From an uncultured Pelagibacteraceae bacterium (lineage in GTDB: Bacteria; Pseudomonadota; Alphaproteobacteria; Pelagibacterales; Pelagibacteraceae): a stretch of 64,000 nucleotides of DNA. Each line of letters starts with the position of its first letter. The stretch's first letter is position 1. The translations under genes were made by a program, and so were the position numbers. The stretch is from the NCBI GenBank assembly GCA_902597575.1, contig CACJYF010000002.1:1-64000 (forward strand). The letters are read 5' to 3'. Shown here piece after piece: positions 11,210 to 21,111 of the stretch. The notes beneath the pieces are model-generated. The model did no database searches, had not been told where the DNA came from, and saw only the letters and a program-made list of their open reading frames with translations.

Positions 11210-11710
11210 TTATCTATAGAGTGAAGTTAGTTCATTATTTCCGGCAGCAACACATGGAGATTTAAAACAAGTACCCACAACCCATTCAGATCCAGGATCA
11301 GGTAAAAAATTTGATGACATCACAAATATAACACCCATCTCAACTGATTGCCCCGCCTTACCTTCTGCTTTAATTCTAGGATCAGGATCAGTTTTTACTT
11401 TAATATCCTCTGAAAAAGGATTCTCTATATTAAGATTTTTGTTTATATAATTCACAACTTTGGATGAGGACCACTCGCCATTACACGGATCACCCCAAAC
11501 AGTCAATTTACCTTCATCATTATTCCCGCAATTATTTATTTCTCCATTGATAAAATCGACTACTTTCTTATGATTTTCTTTGACTAAGTTAGCTTTTGCT
11601 TCAACTGCGGGCCTTGTACTTGCAGTCCAAATCAACATCCCAACCACATATACCAATGATAACAATACTAATGCTTCTAATAGTCCAAAATTTTTGAAAT
11701 TTATTCGCAT
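11210..11710 (-). CDS. pseudopilin-like protein with N-terminal hydrophobic helix
   Basis: NFGLLEALVLLSLVYVVGMLIW N-terminus, then periplasmic-type domain with Cys residues. Confidence 0.5.
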   Translation of the reverse strand: MRINFKNFGLLEALVLLSLVYVVGMLIWTASTRPAVEAKANLVKENHKKVVDFINGEINNCGNNDEGKLTVWGDPCNGEWSSSKVVNYINKNLNIENPFSEDIKVKTDPDPRIKAEGKAGQSVEMGVIFVMSSNFLPDPGSEWVVGTCFKSPCVAAGNNELTSLYR

Positions 11711-11712
11711 AA

Positions 11713-12678
11713 TTAAAGTTTAATAATTTTTGATTTGTCTAATTTTTTTTCAAAAAAATCAATTATATTTTGTATTGTTTCTTTTCCCATTCTTATCATG
11801 CATTCCTCAGTAAATGCAGCGGTATGAGGACTTAAAAAAACTTTATTGTTTTTTAGCAAAGGATTATCTTCTTTAGGTGGTTCTGTTTCAAAAACATCTA
11901 AACCTGCACCGAATATAAGACTTTCATTCAATGCTTTATCTAAGTCATTCTCATTAATCATTCCACCTCTTGCAGCATTAATAATTATACAATTTTTCCT
12001 CATTGTTTTAATTAAGTCATAATTGATAATATTTTTCGTTTTTTCATTAAGAGGCATATGTAAAGAGATGGCATCCATAGATTTTACTGCTTCTGTAAGA
12101 TCTTCAACTTTTTTTCCACCCAATTCCTCAATAATATCTTTTGAAACAAATGGATCATAAACAAAAACATTCATTTCAAATCCTTTGCATCTTCTAATTA
12201 AAGATTGACCAATTCTACCAAATCCAGCAATTAAAATATTTTTTTTCCAAAGTTCAATTGTTTTTGGAAGTTTATTTCTATTAGAAAAATTTCCTGTTTT
12301 AACAGCCTCATCATACATGTTTTTTCTCTTTGATATATTGAGCAACATAAACATAACATGTTCTGCCACCGCAACAGCATTTGCTGTAGCCGTAATCGCC
12401 AAGGTGATATTTTTTTCTTTAGAAGACTTGAGATCAATATTGTCGTACCCAACGCCATGGCGAGATATAATCTTAAGTTTTTTTGATATATTGATTAATT
12501 CGCTAGATAAATTTGCTGTTCTAATTGATAGACCATCACACTCCAAAATTTTTTGTTTAATATCTTTGTCATCTATGTTTTCAATAACCTCATAATCATA
12601 ATTTGTGTTATTCTTTATAAGATCTATCCCCGCTTTATGAATAGGTTGAATTATCAAAATTTTTTTTTTATCTGACAC
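11713..12678 (-). CDS. D-2-hydroxyacid dehydrogenase (SerA-like)
   Basis: GFGRIGQSLIRR NAD motif, NAARGGMINENDL, SPHTAAFTEEC. Confidence 0.88.
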   Translation of the reverse strand: MSDKKKILIIQPIHKAGIDLIKNNTNYDYEVIENIDDKDIKQKILECDGLSIRTANLSSELINISKKLKIISRHGVGYDNIDLKSSKEKNITLAITATANAVAVAEHVMFMLLNISKRKNMYDEAVKTGNFSNRNKLPKTIELWKKNILIAGFGRIGQSLIRRCKGFEMNVFVYDPFVSKDIIEELGGKKVEDLTEAVKSMDAISLHMPLNEKTKNIINYDLIKTMRKNCIIINAARGGMINENDLDKALNESLIFGAGLDVFETEPPKEDNPLLKNNKVFLSPHTAAFTEECMIRMGKETIQNIIDFFEKKLDKSKIIKL

Positions 12679-12684
12679 TTAAAT

Positions 12685-13476
12685 TTAGTAAGCTTTAGAG
12701 TCTTCTTTTGATTTGATTGATTTTAATTTAGATACAGCATCTTTTGCACCTGCACTCATATACCTTTGATCGGATCCAATGGTTACCAAATTAAATCCTA
12801 AATTAAGCATTTTTTTTGCATACTCTGGACTAGCATTATGAATACCTGCAAAAATTTTATTTTTTTTTGCATGTTCCAAGATATTCAAAATCTTTTCATA
12901 AGTTGGACTTCCTTCACGATTATCAAAAGCTGGTTTTTGACCTATAGCCAGACTTAAATCAGCAGGTCCAATATAAATTCCATCTATTCCAGGCGTACTC
13001 ATAATTTCATCTAATTTATCTAAGGCTTCTTTTGTCTCTATCATTGCCATTTTTAAAATCTCATCATTTGCAAAATCTCCATAATCTGAACCTCCATAAA
13101 TTAATCCTCTAATTGGTCCAAAACTTCTATACCCTTTAGGGGGATACATGCATGCTTGAACAAATTTTTCAGCTTCAAATTTGTTGCTCACCATTGGACA
13201 AATTACGCCGTAGCACCCTGCATCTAAAATTTTCATTATTTGTCCTGGTTCATTCCAGTTTACTCTTGCTAAAGGAGTAACATCCGTAGATGAAATTGAT
13301 TGCAGCATTTGTAATGCATTTGGATAATCTATAACACCATGTTGCATATCAATTGTAAGCGAGTCCCAACCTTGATGAGACATTACTTCCGCTGAAAAAG
13401 AGCTAGGTATTTGTAACCAGCCATTAATTATTTGCTCACCATCTCTCATCATCTTTTTTATTTTATTTGGCCTCAT
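12685..13476 (-). CDS. HpcH/HpaI family aldolase
   Basis: LTIDMQHGVIDY, PMVSNKFEAEKFVQACMYPPKGYRSFGP, GIDGIYIGPADLSLAIG. Confidence 0.88.
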   Translation of the reverse strand: MRPNKIKKMMRDGEQIINGWLQIPSSFSAEVMSHQGWDSLTIDMQHGVIDYPNALQMLQSISSTDVTPLARVNWNEPGQIMKILDAGCYGVICPMVSNKFEAEKFVQACMYPPKGYRSFGPIRGLIYGGSDYGDFANDEILKMAMIETKEALDKLDEIMSTPGIDGIYIGPADLSLAIGQKPAFDNREGSPTYEKILNILEHAKKNKIFAGIHNASPEYAKKMLNLGFNLVTIGSDQRYMSAGAKDAVSKLKSIKSKEDSKAY

Positions 13477-13477
13477 T

Positions 13478-14920
13478 TTAAGATTTCAAACCAAGGTGAG
13501 TGTACTTTATATTAAGATAATCTTTAATTGCCATTGAACCACCTTCACGTCCATATCCAGTTTGTTTAATTCCACCAAAAGGTGCCTCAGCTATCGCAAC
13601 TGCAGGAGTATTAACCGCTACAGTACCAGTTTCCATTAATTCTGAAGCTCTGTGAGCTTTGTCCATAGAATTTGTATAAATATAACTACATAATCCTAAG
13701 TCATTATCATTAGCTCTCTCAACTACTTCATCAAAAGTTTTAAATGACAACATTGGAACTAGTGGACCAAATGGTTCTTGTTTCATTATTGTAAAATTAT
13801 CCTTTACATTGTCAAAAACTGTTGGCTCATAAAAATATCCTTTGTTAAAACCTTGAGGTCTTTTTCCACCCAACAAAACTTTTGCTCCTTCCTTTTTAGT
13901 TGTTTCAACCAATTCTTCGATTTCTCCTAATCTTTTTGCAGTTGTTAATGGACCTAATTGAACTCCTTCATCTAAACCATTTCCAATTTTTAATTTTTTT
14001 GTTCTTTCAATAAACGCATTAATGAATTCATCTTTTCTATTTTCTTGTATATAAAATCTGTTAGGTGAAATACAAACTTGACCATTATTTCTAAATTTTG
14101 CAGTAATTGCCATATCTGCAACTTTATTTATATCAACATCATCAAAAACTATAAAAGGTGAGTGTCCACTAAGCTCCATTGTTACTCTTTGAACTTTGTC
14201 TGCGGCTTTTTTTAAGATTAATTTTCCTACTCTTGTTGATCCAGTAATTGAAACCTTTTTAATAATATCAGACTCTAACAACTCATTTGAAATACTTTCA
14301 GGATCTCCTGATAATAAGTTTACAACTCCAGGAGGGACTCCCGCTTCTTTACAAATATCTACTAACTCCATTACTGTTCCTGGAGTAATTACATCAGGCT
14401 TACAAATTACTGAACATCCGGCAGCTAATGCTGTTGAAATTTTTCTCGCTGCTAGAATTAAAGGAAAATTCCATGGCACTAAAGCTGCTACAACTCCAAC
14501 TGGCTGATAATAAACATGAACTCTCGTATCTGGAAATCGACTTTCGACTGTTTGTCCATAAATTCTCTTTGTTTCTTCAGCATTCCACTCAAAAATATCA
14601 GCAGCCCCACCAGTTTCGCCAATTCCCTCAGCTAAAGGTTTTCCAACTTCAATCGTTAACCATTTTGCTAAAACATCTTGTTTTTTTCTTAAAAGATCAG
14701 CAATTTTTCTAATAATATATGATCTCTGCCAAGGTAAAGTGTTTTTCCAAACTTCCAAACCTTTCTCTGCAGATTTAAGAGCTTTTTGAACATCTGCTGA
14801 AGACGCTTTAGACGCTTGGCCAATAATTTCTTCCGTAGCAGGATTTATAACATCGTAAGTTTCTTTTTTTTCCGCTTGTTGCCACTTACCATCAATGAAC
14901 TGCCCAAATTTACTATACAT
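13478..14920 (-). CDS. NAD-dependent aldehyde dehydrogenase; start reassigned to 14920 (MYSKFGQFIDGKW)
   Basis: VPWNFPLILAARKISTALAAG, MELSGHSPFIVF, NNGQVCISPNR. Confidence 0.92.
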   Translation of the reverse strand: MYSKFGQFIDGKWQQAEKKETYDVINPATEEIIGQASKASSADVQKALKSAEKGLEVWKNTLPWQRSYIIRKIADLLRKKQDVLAKWLTIEVGKPLAEGIGETGGAADIFEWNAEETKRIYGQTVESRFPDTRVHVYYQPVGVVAALVPWNFPLILAARKISTALAAGCSVICKPDVITPGTVMELVDICKEAGVPPGVVNLLSGDPESISNELLESDIIKKVSITGSTRVGKLILKKAADKVQRVTMELSGHSPFIVFDDVDINKVADMAITAKFRNNGQVCISPNRFYIQENRKDEFINAFIERTKKLKIGNGLDEGVQLGPLTTAKRLGEIEELVETTKKEGAKVLLGGKRPQGFNKGYFYEPTVFDNVKDNFTIMKQEPFGPLVPMLSFKTFDEVVERANDNDLGLCSYIYTNSMDKAHRASELMETGTVAVNTPAVAIAEAPFGGIKQTGYGREGGSMAIKDYLNIKYTHLGLKS

Positions 14921-14974
14921 AATTTTTATTTTATGGTTAATTAAGCGAAATTTTAAGAGAATATATCTACAATT

Positions 14975-16819
14975 ATGAAAAAAATAAAGCTTACATGTGC
15001 TCATGCAATTGTAAATTTCCTGACTTCTCAAAAAATTCTTATCGATGGTAAAAAAGAAGCTTTATTCGCTGGTGCTTTTGGAATATTTGGTCATGGTAAT
15101 GTAGCTTGTTTAGGACAAGCTTTAGAGGAAAATAAAGATAAACTTCCAACTTATAGAGGTCATCATGAGCAAAATATGGCTTTAACAGGAATTGCTTACG
15201 CTAGAGCAAAAAGAAGAAAACAAGTATTTGTAGCAACAAGTTCTGTAGGTCCTGGTTCTACAAATATGGTAACAGCTGCAGCAGTTGCGATGAGTAATAG
15301 ACTGCCAATTTTATTTCTTCCAGGTGATACTTACGCAAACAGGATGCCTGATCCAGTTTTACAACAAGTAGAACATTTTAATAATCCAGGAATTACTCAA
15401 AATGATGCTTTTAAACCAGTTACAAAATATTTTGATAGAATAACCAGACCAGAACAAATTTTACAAACATTTCCCCAAGCTGTACAAGTTTTATTAGATC
15501 CAGCTGATTGTGGCCCGGTATGCATATCTTTATGTCAGGATATACAAGGAGAAATTTTTGATTATCCTGAGGATTTTTTTAAAGAAAAAATCCATAATAT
15601 ACGAAGACCAAGACCTGATGATTTTCAAATTAAAGAGGCAGCTAAAAAAATTAAAAAATCAAAAAATCCAATCATAATTTCTGGTGGAGGTGTTTTTTAC
15701 TCAGATGCAATGGAGGAACTTTCTACTTTTGCAGTTAAACACAATATCCCTGTAACACAAACTGTAATGGGTTATTCTTCTATGAAAAGAGATCATTCTC
15801 ATTTTTTAGGACCTATTGGAGGTTTAGGGGGAAAAGCAGCAAATAACTTTGCAAAAAAAACTGATTTAGCGATTGCTATCGGAACTAAGTTAGGAGATTT
15901 CACAACTGGGTCATGGTCCAATTTTGAAAATCCAAATTTTTCACTAGTATCAATTAATGTTGCAAGATTTGATGCTAGTAAACATATGGCACAATCAATT
16001 ATTGGAGATGCAAAAGTTTCTTTAAATGAACTATCACAAGCTTTAGGTGATTGGAAAGCATCCGAGGAATGGCATAAAAAATCCAGAGATGAACTTAAAT
16101 CTTGGAATGATTATGTTGATAAAGAAAGTGGACCAACTAATCAAAAACTCCCAAGTTATGCTCATGCAGTTGGTGCAATTTATAGAAACTCTGATCCAAG
16201 TGATATTGCTGTCACTGCAGCTGGAGGTTTGGTAGGTGAAGTTGTTCAAATTTGGAGACCAAGAGAACTTAATACTCATGAAACAGAGTGGGGCTTTAGT
16301 TGTATGAGTTATGAAATTTCTGGAGCTTTAGGAATTAAAATGGCCAATCCAAACAAAGAAGTTATCACATTTGTAGGTGATGGATCATATTTACTTTATA
16401 ATTCAGATATATATTCATCTGTAATAACTAATAATAAACTAATTGTGATTGTCTGTGATAATGGTGGTCATGCTGTCATTAATAGACTTCAATTATTTAA
16501 AGGTGGAAAAGAATTTAATTGTTTGTTTGAGAGTTCAAATGTTTCAAATTTAGTAAAAGTAAATTTTGCAAAACATGCAGAAAGTATGGGGGCAAAGTCT
16601 GAAGAGGTAAGTTCTATCAGTGAATTAGAGGAAGCTTTCAAAAGAGCGAAGAAATCAAAAGTGACTTACGTTATTTCAATCAAAACTCATTCGTATCAAT
16701 GGCTTGAAGGATCAGCTTATTGGGAAAGTCCAACTTTAGAGATTCCTAAAACTAAAGAAAACAAAAAAGCTCTTAAATTACACAAAGAAGGTAAAGCAAA
16801 ACAAAGACAGGGAGTATAA
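14975..16819 (+). CDS. iolD: 3D-(3,5/4)-trihydroxycyclohexane-1,2-dione hydrolase (ThDP-dependent)
   Basis: TYRGHHEQNMALTGIAYARA, SSVGPGSTNMVTAAA, VGDGSYLLYNSD. Confidence 0.9.
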   Translation: MKKIKLTCAHAIVNFLTSQKILIDGKKEALFAGAFGIFGHGNVACLGQALEENKDKLPTYRGHHEQNMALTGIAYARAKRRKQVFVATSSVGPGSTNMVTAAAVAMSNRLPILFLPGDTYANRMPDPVLQQVEHFNNPGITQNDAFKPVTKYFDRITRPEQILQTFPQAVQVLLDPADCGPVCISLCQDIQGEIFDYPEDFFKEKIHNIRRPRPDDFQIKEAAKKIKKSKNPIIISGGGVFYSDAMEELSTFAVKHNIPVTQTVMGYSSMKRDHSHFLGPIGGLGGKAANNFAKKTDLAIAIGTKLGDFTTGSWSNFENPNFSLVSINVARFDASKHMAQSIIGDAKVSLNELSQALGDWKASEEWHKKSRDELKSWNDYVDKESGPTNQKLPSYAHAVGAIYRNSDPSDIAVTAAGGLVGEVVQIWRPRELNTHETEWGFSCMSYEISGALGIKMANPNKEVITFVGDGSYLLYNSDIYSSVITNNKLIVIVCDNGGHAVINRLQLFKGGKEFNCLFESSNVSNLVKVNFAKHAESMGAKSEEVSSISELEEAFKRAKKSKVTYVISIKTHSYQWLEGSAYWESPTLEIPKTKENKKALKLHKEGKAKQRQGV

Positions 16820-16824
16820 CCCTA

Positions 16825-17985
16825 ATGAGCAAAGTATTTAAAGTTGGCTTAATTGGTTGTGGTCATATCGCTGAAACATATTTCAGAGCTCACAAATATT
16901 TCAAAAATTTTAAAATCATTAAATGTGCAGATGTTAAAGAAAAAGCATCTAAGAAATGTGCTAAAATTAATAAAATTGAAGCAGTTTCGGTAAGTAATTT
17001 ATTTAAAGATAAACAGGTTGAAATAATTTTAAATCTAACCCCTCCAAAAGTTCATTACCAAATTGCAAAAAAGTCTTTGTTAAATGGAAAACATGTATAC
17101 TCAGAAAAACCATTAGCAATTAATTTAAAAGACGGAAAAGAATTACTAAAGCTCTCAAAAAAAAAGAAATTATATTTAGGAAATGCTCCAGATACTTTTT
17201 TAGGAGGAGGCAATCAAAAATCAAAAGAATTATTAGAAAGTAAAAGTATAGGCAAAGTAAATTTAGGTAATGCGATTTTTGCTTTTCCAGGAGTTCAATC
17301 TTATCATCCAGACCCAGAACCATGGTTTGCAAAAAAAGAAGGTGGTCCAGTAATTGATATGGGACCTTATTATCTCACAGCATTAGTAAATTTATTGGGT
17401 CCAGCAAAAGAGGTAAAAGCAGCAAGTTTAATGAAAGGTTCAAGATTTAGAACAATTGGTATTGGTCCAAAAAAAGGAAAAAGAATTAAGGTAGATTGTC
17501 CGACGACATATTTTACAACAATCATATTTAAAAATGGAAGCATAATCAGACTCACTTTATCTTTTGATGTTATAGCCCATCAAAGAAATCATATCGAACT
17601 TTATGGAACCAAAGGTTCAATGATTGTGCCAGATCCTAATATGTTTGGTGGTTCAGTTTATGTATGTAAAAAATTAGGAAGCCCATGGAGAGAATTTAAA
17701 ACAAATCAAATGCCACTAGGAAAAATTAATATTAGAACGCAAAGTTCTAGAGCAAATGAGTCACCTACTAACGCAAATTACAGAGGAGTTGGTCTTGCAG
17801 AAATGGCATATTGTATTGATAAAAAAAAGATACATAGATGCAATGGAGAAGTATCTTTGCATGTTCTTGACTTGATACAATCAACTATGCAATCTGCTAA
17901 AACAAATAAACCAATTAGACTTAGTACAACATGTAAAATTCCAAAACTTTTTATTAATAAAGAAATAAATAAATTAATGAGATAA
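16825..17985 (+). CDS. Gfo/Idh/MocA family oxidoreductase
   Basis: GLIGCGHIAETYFRA, VYSEKPLAIN. Confidence 0.88.
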   Translation: MSKVFKVGLIGCGHIAETYFRAHKYFKNFKIIKCADVKEKASKKCAKINKIEAVSVSNLFKDKQVEIILNLTPPKVHYQIAKKSLLNGKHVYSEKPLAINLKDGKELLKLSKKKKLYLGNAPDTFLGGGNQKSKELLESKSIGKVNLGNAIFAFPGVQSYHPDPEPWFAKKEGGPVIDMGPYYLTALVNLLGPAKEVKAASLMKGSRFRTIGIGPKKGKRIKVDCPTTYFTTIIFKNGSIIRLTLSFDVIAHQRNHIELYGTKGSMIVPDPNMFGGSVYVCKKLGSPWREFKTNQMPLGKINIRTQSSRANESPTNANYRGVGLAEMAYCIDKKKIHRCNGEVSLHVLDLIQSTMQSAKTNKPIRLSTTCKIPKLFINKEINKLMR

Positions 17986-17988
17986 AAT

Positions 17989-18891
17989 ATGCAGATTGGT
18001 ATTGATCTTGGGGCAAGTAAGATAGAGTATGTGTTATTAGATAATGTTGGCAATGAGCATCATAGAGAAAGAACTGAGGTTCCAAAAAATTATAAAGATA
18101 CATTATCCATAATTAAAAAAATAGTTATCGAACTTGAGCGTAAAGCTGGTAAAGAATTACCAGTGGGTGTATGTCATCCAGGGATTCATTCTATTCAAAC
18201 AGGACTAGTTAAAAATGCGCCTAATTCTTTTTGGATAAATGGCAAACCTTTACAAAGAGATTTACGGAGTGAGATTGGTAAAGAAATTTATTGTGAAAAT
18301 GATGCAAACTGTTTTGCTTTATCAGAAGCAATAGATGGTTCTGGAAAACATTACAAAATAGTTTTTGGGGTAATTCTTGGATCTGGTGTTGGGGGCGGTT
18401 TAGTTATAGATAAACGAATTGTCAATGGACCTAATGGGATTACTGGAGAATGGGGGCATAATCAAATACCGAGCGCTTGTATTGAAGGTGTTCAAATAAA
18501 AAAAACCAATTTAAGAGCTGGAGAAATAGAAAACTTTGTTGCGGGTATAGGTATTTCTAAAGCGTTCAAAAACGAGTTTAAAAAGGATTTATCTGCCCAA
18601 AAGATATTTGAGATGCATAGAAAACTTGATTTAGATGCAGAAAAATTAATTGATAAATATAAAGATCAACTCGCTATGTCTTTAGCCACTGTTGTTAATA
18701 TTATTGATCCAGATGTGTTTGTTTTCGGGGGTGGGGTATCTAACGAAATAAATTTTTTAGATGAAATTAAACAAAAAATGAAAAGATTTGTAGCAGGGGG
18801 TGAATTTGAGGGGACTTTTTTAAAACCCAAATTTGGTGATGCAAGCGGTGTTCGGGGTGCAGCTCGATTAGCAAGAACCACTAATTATTGA
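17989..18891 (+). CDS. ROK family sugar kinase
   Basis: IGIDLGASKIE, GSGVGGGLVIDKRIVNGPNGITGEWGHNQI. Confidence 0.88.
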   Translation: MQIGIDLGASKIEYVLLDNVGNEHHRERTEVPKNYKDTLSIIKKIVIELERKAGKELPVGVCHPGIHSIQTGLVKNAPNSFWINGKPLQRDLRSEIGKEIYCENDANCFALSEAIDGSGKHYKIVFGVILGSGVGGGLVIDKRIVNGPNGITGEWGHNQIPSACIEGVQIKKTNLRAGEIENFVAGIGISKAFKNEFKKDLSAQKIFEMHRKLDLDAEKLIDKYKDQLAMSLATVVNIIDPDVFVFGGGVSNEINFLDEIKQKMKRFVAGGEFEGTFLKPKFGDASGVRGAARLARTTNY

Positions 18892-18952
18892 CTAGTGAAT
18901 AAAATTCATTTACTACAAAAGGAGCTAATTATTTAAGTCCAGGAAGAGAAAT

Positions 18953-19801
18953 ATGAAATTATGTAGAATAGGTAGTGTTGGAGAAGAAAAACCAGCAATC
19001 ATAGATAGTGAAAACAATTACCGAGATTTGTCATCAATTATAAATGATTTAAACCCTGGCACATTAAATTTTGACACATTAGAGAAAATAAAAAAAACTG
19101 ATATTTCAAGTTTACCAAAGCTTGATTCAAGTTCTAGAATAGGTGCATGCGTTTCTAACCCATCAAAATTTATTGGTATTGGTTTAAATTTCAAAGATCA
19201 TGCCGAAGAACAAAATTTGCCGATACCAAAAGAACCGATTATTTTCTCAAAATTTACTAGTTGTATTACTGGACCAAACGATCCTATCATTGTTCCTAAG
19301 GGATCTAACCATACTGATTGGGAAGTTGAAATTGGTTTTGTGATTGGAAAAAAAGCTACAAATGTTAGTATTGAAAACGCCTTAGACCATGTTCTTGGTT
19401 TTTTTCTAGTTAATGATGTGAGTGAGAGAGATTTCCAAAAAAATAGAGGTTTAACTTGGGATAAAGGAAAGGGTTTTGATACTTTTGGTCCAATAGGTCC
19501 ATTCATAGTTACTACAGATGAATTACCAGACTATCAAAATTTAGATATGTTTTTAGATGTCAATGGAAAAAGGATGCAAACTGGAAATACAAGTAAAATG
19601 ATTTTTGATATTAAAACTTTAGTTTCTTACATGAGCTCGTGCATGAGTTTACATCCTGGCGATATTTGTTGTACAGGAACTCCACCTGGTGTTGGTGAAA
19701 ATATGAAGCCACCTGTTTTCTTAAAAGGTGGTGAAGAAGTTATTTTAGGAATAGACAAGCTAGGTCAACAAAAACATAAAGTCATTCCTTATAAAGATTA
19801 A
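18953..19801 (+). CDS. fumarylacetoacetate hydrolase family protein
   Basis: GIGLNFKDHAEEQNLPIP, DWEVEIGFVIGKKA, GDICCTGTPPGVG. Confidence 0.9.
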   Translation: MKLCRIGSVGEEKPAIIDSENNYRDLSSIINDLNPGTLNFDTLEKIKKTDISSLPKLDSSSRIGACVSNPSKFIGIGLNFKDHAEEQNLPIPKEPIIFSKFTSCITGPNDPIIVPKGSNHTDWEVEIGFVIGKKATNVSIENALDHVLGFFLVNDVSERDFQKNRGLTWDKGKGFDTFGPIGPFIVTTDELPDYQNLDMFLDVNGKRMQTGNTSKMIFDIKTLVSYMSSCMSLHPGDICCTGTPPGVGENMKPPVFLKGGEEVILGIDKLGQQKHKVIPYKD

Positions 19802-19813
19802 TACAATTAAATA

Positions 19814-20518
19814 ATGGAACTATTCATTGCGTTAGGAGCTGGATTGATAAGTTTTTTATCCCCATGCGTTTTACCACTTATTCCAGGGTATATTTCTTAC
19901 ATATCCGGAAGTTCAATTAATGAATTAATTGAAAAAAAAAATGTAAATTTATTACCAATTATTTTATTTACAGTTGGTTTTTCAATAGTTTTTATTTTTT
20001 TTGGTGCAGCCTCTACATTACTTGGACAAGTTCTTTTACAAAATTCTTATGAGTTAAGAATAGTGGCAGGAGTGGTAATTATCATTCTATCTCTTCATAT
20101 AATTGGAATTATAAATATAAAATTCTTAAATTATGAAAAAAGAGTGCAAACAGATATAAAAAGAAATTTTTTTAGTCCAGCTTTGATTGGTATGGCTTTT
20201 GCATTTGGATGGACTCCTTGTATTGGTCCAATACTTGGATCAATACTAGTTTTAGCTTCAACAGAAGAAAGTTTACAACAAGGTATTTTACTTTTAACTT
20301 TTTATTCAATTGGATTAGCAGTGCCATTTATATTGGCAGGATATTTAATACAAAGATTTTTAGTATTTTCAAAAAACTTTAGAAAAAATATTTATATGGT
20401 ATCTAAAGTTGGGGGATCTATATTGTTAATTACTGGTATTTTAATGATAACCAATCACCTACAAGCACTTGGCTTTTATTTATTAAATATATTTCCTTTT
20501 CTTCAAAATTTTGGATAA
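19814..20518 (+). CDS. ccdA: cytochrome c biogenesis protein CcdA
   Basis: FLSPCVLPLIPGYISYISG, AFAFGWTPCIGPILG. Confidence 0.92.
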   Translation: MELFIALGAGLISFLSPCVLPLIPGYISYISGSSINELIEKKNVNLLPIILFTVGFSIVFIFFGAASTLLGQVLLQNSYELRIVAGVVIIILSLHIIGIINIKFLNYEKRVQTDIKRNFFSPALIGMAFAFGWTPCIGPILGSILVLASTEESLQQGILLLTFYSIGLAVPFILAGYLIQRFLVFSKNFRKNIYMVSKVGGSILLITGILMITNHLQALGFYLLNIFPFLQNFG

Positions 20519-20525
20519 TAAAAAA

Positions 20526-21107
20526 ATGAAAATTTATCAAATAGATTCAAGCGCAAGAAAAGAGGGATCAACTTCAAGAGCTTTAGCTAAAAAGTTATTA
20601 GATAAAATTAAAAATCCAGAGGATGAGATAATTTACAGAGATTTAAATGAGGAAATGGTTTTCGTTTCAGGGCTAACAGAGTCAGGGATGAATATTGAAA
20701 AAAAAGATCAAACTGATCATCATAAAAAAATGTTCGAGTTATCAGATCAATTGGTTAAAGAGCTAAAAGAAAGCGATATTATTATAATTTCAGCTCCAAT
20801 TTATAATTATGGGCCACCAGCTACATTAAAAGCGTGGTCAGATTTAGCTGCAAGGGTTGGTGAAACTTTTAAATTTAAACCAAACGGAAGAAGGGAGGGA
20901 TTGTTAAAAAACAAAAAAGCGTATCTCGTTATTACATCAGGTGGAACTAAATTAAATAGTAAGGAAGATTTTTTAACGCCTTGGTTAAAATTTATTCTAA
21001 ATTTTTTTGGAATTGAGAAAATAGAGACAATTAATGCGGATCAAATGGCATTAGATTATGAAAAATCTATGAAAGAGGCAGAAGAGCAAATAGAGAAAAT
21101 TACTTAA
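20526..21107 (+). CDS. NAD(P)H-dependent flavodoxin-fold oxidoreductase (AzoR-like)
   Basis: MKIYQIDSSARKEGSTSRALA, ISAPIYNYGPPATLKAWSD; start moved from 20511. Confidence 0.8.
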   Translation: MKIYQIDSSARKEGSTSRALAKKLLDKIKNPEDEIIYRDLNEEMVFVSGLTESGMNIEKKDQTDHHKKMFELSDQLVKELKESDIIIISAPIYNYGPPATLKAWSDLAARVGETFKFKPNGRREGLLKNKKAYLVITSGGTKLNSKEDFLTPWLKFILNFFGIEKIETINADQMALDYEKSMKEAEEQIEKIT

Positions 21108-21111
21108 GAAA

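Noticed and set aside
14196-14712. Plus-strand ORFs of 103 and 94 aa inside the minus-strand ALDH gene
   Set aside because: Overlap a confident ALDH frame; low-complexity shadow ORFs
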